Source: Chitinophaga pinensis
GTDB lineage: Bacteria > Bacteroidota > Bacteroidia > Chitinophagales > Chitinophagaceae
Length of the DNA stretch: 42,260 nt
Direction of reading: 5' to 3'
Assembly: GCA_945897185.1 (NCBI GenBank)
Contig: CAMDFC010000014.1
Location: 1-42,260 of the forward strand
This document shows, one piece after another, positions 40,539-42,260 of this stretch. A program made the translations under genes and the position numbers. Under the pieces are notes generated by a model, which saw only the letters and a list, made by a program, of their open reading frames with translations, ran no database searches and was not told the DNA's origin. Numbering within the stretch: position 1 is the first letter of the stretch; every line of letters starts with the position of its first letter.

Positions 40539-41726
40539 TTATTTGATAACACCTATTGCTTTACCCACTTTTATAAAGGCAGCAATTGCTTTATCCAAGT
40601 GTTCTTTTTCATGAGCAGCACTGAGTTGCACACGGATTCTTGCTTTGCCTTTTGCCACCACTGGGAAGAAGAATCCAATTACATAAATACCTTCTTCCAA
40701 TAATTTAGCAGCCATTTCTTGCGCGACAGTCGCTTCATACAACATGATTGGTACAATAGGATGAACACCAGGCTTGATGTCGAAACCAGCCTTGGTCATT
40801 TCATTTCTAAAGTACATGGTATTCTCTTCAAGTTTATCACGAAGGGATGTGGTTTCGCTCAACAGATCCAACACGGCTATAGAGCCACCTACAATACTTG
40901 GCGCCAAGGTATTAGAGAAGAGATAAGGCCTGCTGCGCTGACGCAGCATTTCAATCACTTCTTTTCTACCGCTGGTGAAACCACCTGATGCTCCACCGAG
41001 TGCTTTACCAAGCGTACCTGTGATGATATCTATTTTACCTACTACACCACAATGTTCATGTGTTCCTCTGCCAGTCTTACCAAGGAAACCTGAAGAATGA
41101 CATTCGTCAATCATAACAGCAGCATCATATTTTTCAGCCAGTTCAACAATTTTATCCAATTGAGCGATGGTGCCATCCATGCTGAATGAACCATCGGTTA
41201 CTATGATTCTGTTGCGTTGGGCTTGAGCCGACTTGAGTTGTTCTTCAAGGTCGGCCATATCATTGTGTTTGTACCGATAGCGCTGTGCCTTACATAGACG
41301 AACACCATCAATGATGGAAGCATGATTCAATTCATCTGAGATGATGGCATCCTGCTCATGGAATAACGGTTCAAACACACCGCCGTTTGCATCAAAAGCT
41401 GCTGCATAGAGGATGGTATCTTCTGTCCCCAAAAATTTAGAAATCTTTGCTTCTAGTTCCTTGTGGATGTCTTGTGTACCACAAATGAAACGCACCGAGC
41501 TAAGACCGAATCCACGCTCATCGATGTATTTTTTTGCGGCATCGGTGATTTTGGGGTGGGAGGATAACCCTAAATAATTATTTGCACAAAGGTTTATTAC
41601 CTCTTTACCGCCTACCTGAATTACAGGGCCTTGGGCACTTTCAATAATTCTTTCTTTTTTAAAAAGGCCAGCTTGCTGAATTTCTTCTAGTTCTGCTGTT
41701 AATCTTGTGATGAGCGTCTCGTTCAT
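40539..41726 (-). CDS. kbl: Glycine C-acetyltransferase (2-amino-3-ketobutyrate CoA ligase)
   Basis: A PLP enzyme of the alpha-oxoamine synthase family that cleaves 2-amino-3-oxobutyrate with CoA to glycine and acetyl-CoA in threonine breakdown. The 395-aa length equals that of E. coli Kbl. Motifs are [46 protein letters not shown] (His135), [12 protein letters not shown] and [13 protein letters not shown] with the PLP lysine at 241. The end [19 protein letters not shown] is standard. Threonine dehydrogenase is not in the window. The related serine palmitoyltransferase, important in sphingolipid-making Bacteroidota, is an alternative, but the sequence is closer to Kbl. Confidence 0.92.
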   Translation of the reverse strand: MNETLITRLTAELEEIQQAGLFKKERIIESAQGPVIQVGGKEVINLCANNYLGLSSHPKITDAAKKYIDERGFGLSSVRFICGTQDIHKELEAKISKFLGTEDTILYAAAFDANGGVFEPLFHEQDAIISDELNHASIIDGVRLCKAQRYRYKHNDMADLEEQLKSAQAQRNRIIVTDGSFSMDGTIAQLDKIVELAEKYDAAVMIDECHSSGFLGKTGRGTHEHCGVVGKIDIITGTLGKALGGASGGFTSGRKEVIEMLRQRSRPYLFSNTLAPSIVGGSIAVLDLLSETTSLRDKLEENTMYFRNEMTKAGFDIKPGVHPIVPIMLYEATVAQEMAAKLLEEGIYVIGFFFPVVAKGKARIRVQLSAAHEKEHLDKAIAAFIKVGKAIGVIK

Positions 41727-41860
41727 GGTATATTTAATAAGTCTAGTTAAAGTGGATAGTTATGCAATTTACAGCATTCGAAGGCTTCTTTTTATTAAGT
41801 AAAAACCTACTTTTTCACAATTCCTTCTAACAAAAGCGGCGTAACTTCGTTCTATAATTT

Positions 41861-42067
41861 ATGAGAAAGACAAAGACTTTTTATGCTATTGGACTATTTC
41901 TTATCGCCTTTGTATTAATTGCAGGCTTATTGTCCATTCCAAAGTCGGGGTCACTTAGCCGCCTTAACAAGGTAAATTCACCGACAATAGTCGAGAAAAC
42001 CGAAAAAATCAGTGCAGGAATGCCCATTTGGCATGCAATCCCTCGGTTTTTATTCCGTAGGTATTGA
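41861..42067 (+). pseudogene. Membrane-anchored fragment, probably a broken gene
   Basis: The 68-aa frame starts MRKTKTFYAIGLFLIAFVLI, a clear signal anchor, then a polar linker to SAGMPIWHAIPRFLFRRY and a stop. After it another frame reads GFYSVGIESRNSCNFCQRIS, two stops, and then stays open from 42117 to the window edge (GLGIESNNYFYKTGITYVDG, then VYTTDKGNIFSKNKL). One frameshift and two stops over 200 bases suggest a decayed gene, though two separate genes are possible. A TAACTTCG box at 41842-41849 lies 11 bases before the ATG. No family recognised. Confidence 0.4.
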
Positions 42068-42116
42068 ATCTAGGAACAGTTGTAACTTTTGTCAACGAAT
42101 TTCGTTCCATTAATGA

Positions 42117-42260
42117 ATCCAGGGGTTAGGGATTGAGAGCAACAATTATTTCTACAAAACTGGTATCACCTATGTAGATGGTCCGGAAGTTTATACAACC
42201 GACAAGGGAAATATATTTTCAAAAAATAAACTTGTTGCCAACTACTTGACAGTTCCTTTG
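42117..42260 (+). CDS. Open frame running off the window, partial
   Basis: From 42117 to the edge the frame is open for 48 codons with a protein-like composition (IQGLGIESNNYFYKTGITYV, DGPEVYTTDKGNIFSKNKL, VANYLTVPL). No start codon is seen within it, and it is in the same frame as a short stretch before two stop codons at 42111-42116. It may be the later part of the broken gene that begins at 41861. The family is unknown. Confidence 0.35.
   Translation, partial: MQGLGIESNNYFYKTGITYVDGPEVYTTDKGNIFSKNKLVANYLTVPL

Noticed and set aside
1-42260. CRISPR array, insertion sequence or integrase
   Set aside because: No regularly spaced repeats, transposase or recombinase motifs were seen on either strand.

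Overview
The window looks like chromosome from a Bacteroidota bacterium, most likely a Chitinophagaceae-type organism. This rests on the low-GC coding style, a GLPGLI protein paired with a TonB-type outer-membrane protein, the long IspG form, several -7 promoter boxes of the TAnnTTTG type (11029, 27070, 29782, 32649, 37564), weak use of Shine-Dalgarno sites and many short lipoproteins. Taxonomy is inferred from these traits only. Family assignments come from motifs read by eye; no database search was run.

Layout. 1-943: a DUF5522-like Cys protein and trmB, both leftward. 1149-4601: a rightward cassette of a small four-Cys exported protein, a GLPGLI protein and a TonB-plug outer-membrane protein. 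4602-10172: two leftward envelope genes, a GH10-like lipoprotein and a giant AsmA/TamB-like protein. 10273-11929: a protein with gasdermin-like sequence features, then a secreted beta-barrel candidate. 12079-14373: a Tat-exported gluconate-dehydrogenase-type small subunit and its GMC flavoprotein. 14383-16005: a disturbed AT-rich stretch that opens with an orphan tRNA 3' end plus terminator, then holds a CBS-domain protein, a frameshifted flavodoxin-fold gene and pieces of secreted-protein genes. 16021-16262: a leftward GC-rich structured RNA with tRNA-like ends and its own terminator. 16390-20430: an Lrp/AsnC regulator and the complete nadC-nadA-nadB pathway from aspartate to nicotinate mononucleotide. 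20427-26441: a glycosyltransferase, a MarR regulator with an acyl-CoA dehydrogenase, a membrane protein, a Dabb protein and a TetA-like MFS transporter. 26654-30834: an RRM protein, AhpD-like protein, 2-oxoacid:ferredoxin oxidoreductase beta subunit, YciO/Sua5 protein, RNase HII and heme A synthase. 30838-32464: a secreted protein and FabH. 32675-37532: a four-gene run typA, small CxxC membrane protein, degenerate class D beta-lactamase-like lipoprotein, ispG. 37576-42260: an orphan antitoxin-like protein, DUF2490 and NTF2-like envelope proteins, a glycosyltransferase, kbl, and a broken gene at the right edge.

Most of the window is housekeeping. The points most worth following are: the beta-lactamase-fold lipoprotein that has lost its catalytic Ser and Lys; the gasdermin-like protein with no N-terminal Cys and no adjacent protease; the unassigned structured RNA; the tRNA-end scar with decayed genes beside it; and a heptamer repeat in which two convergent genes share their stop codons.
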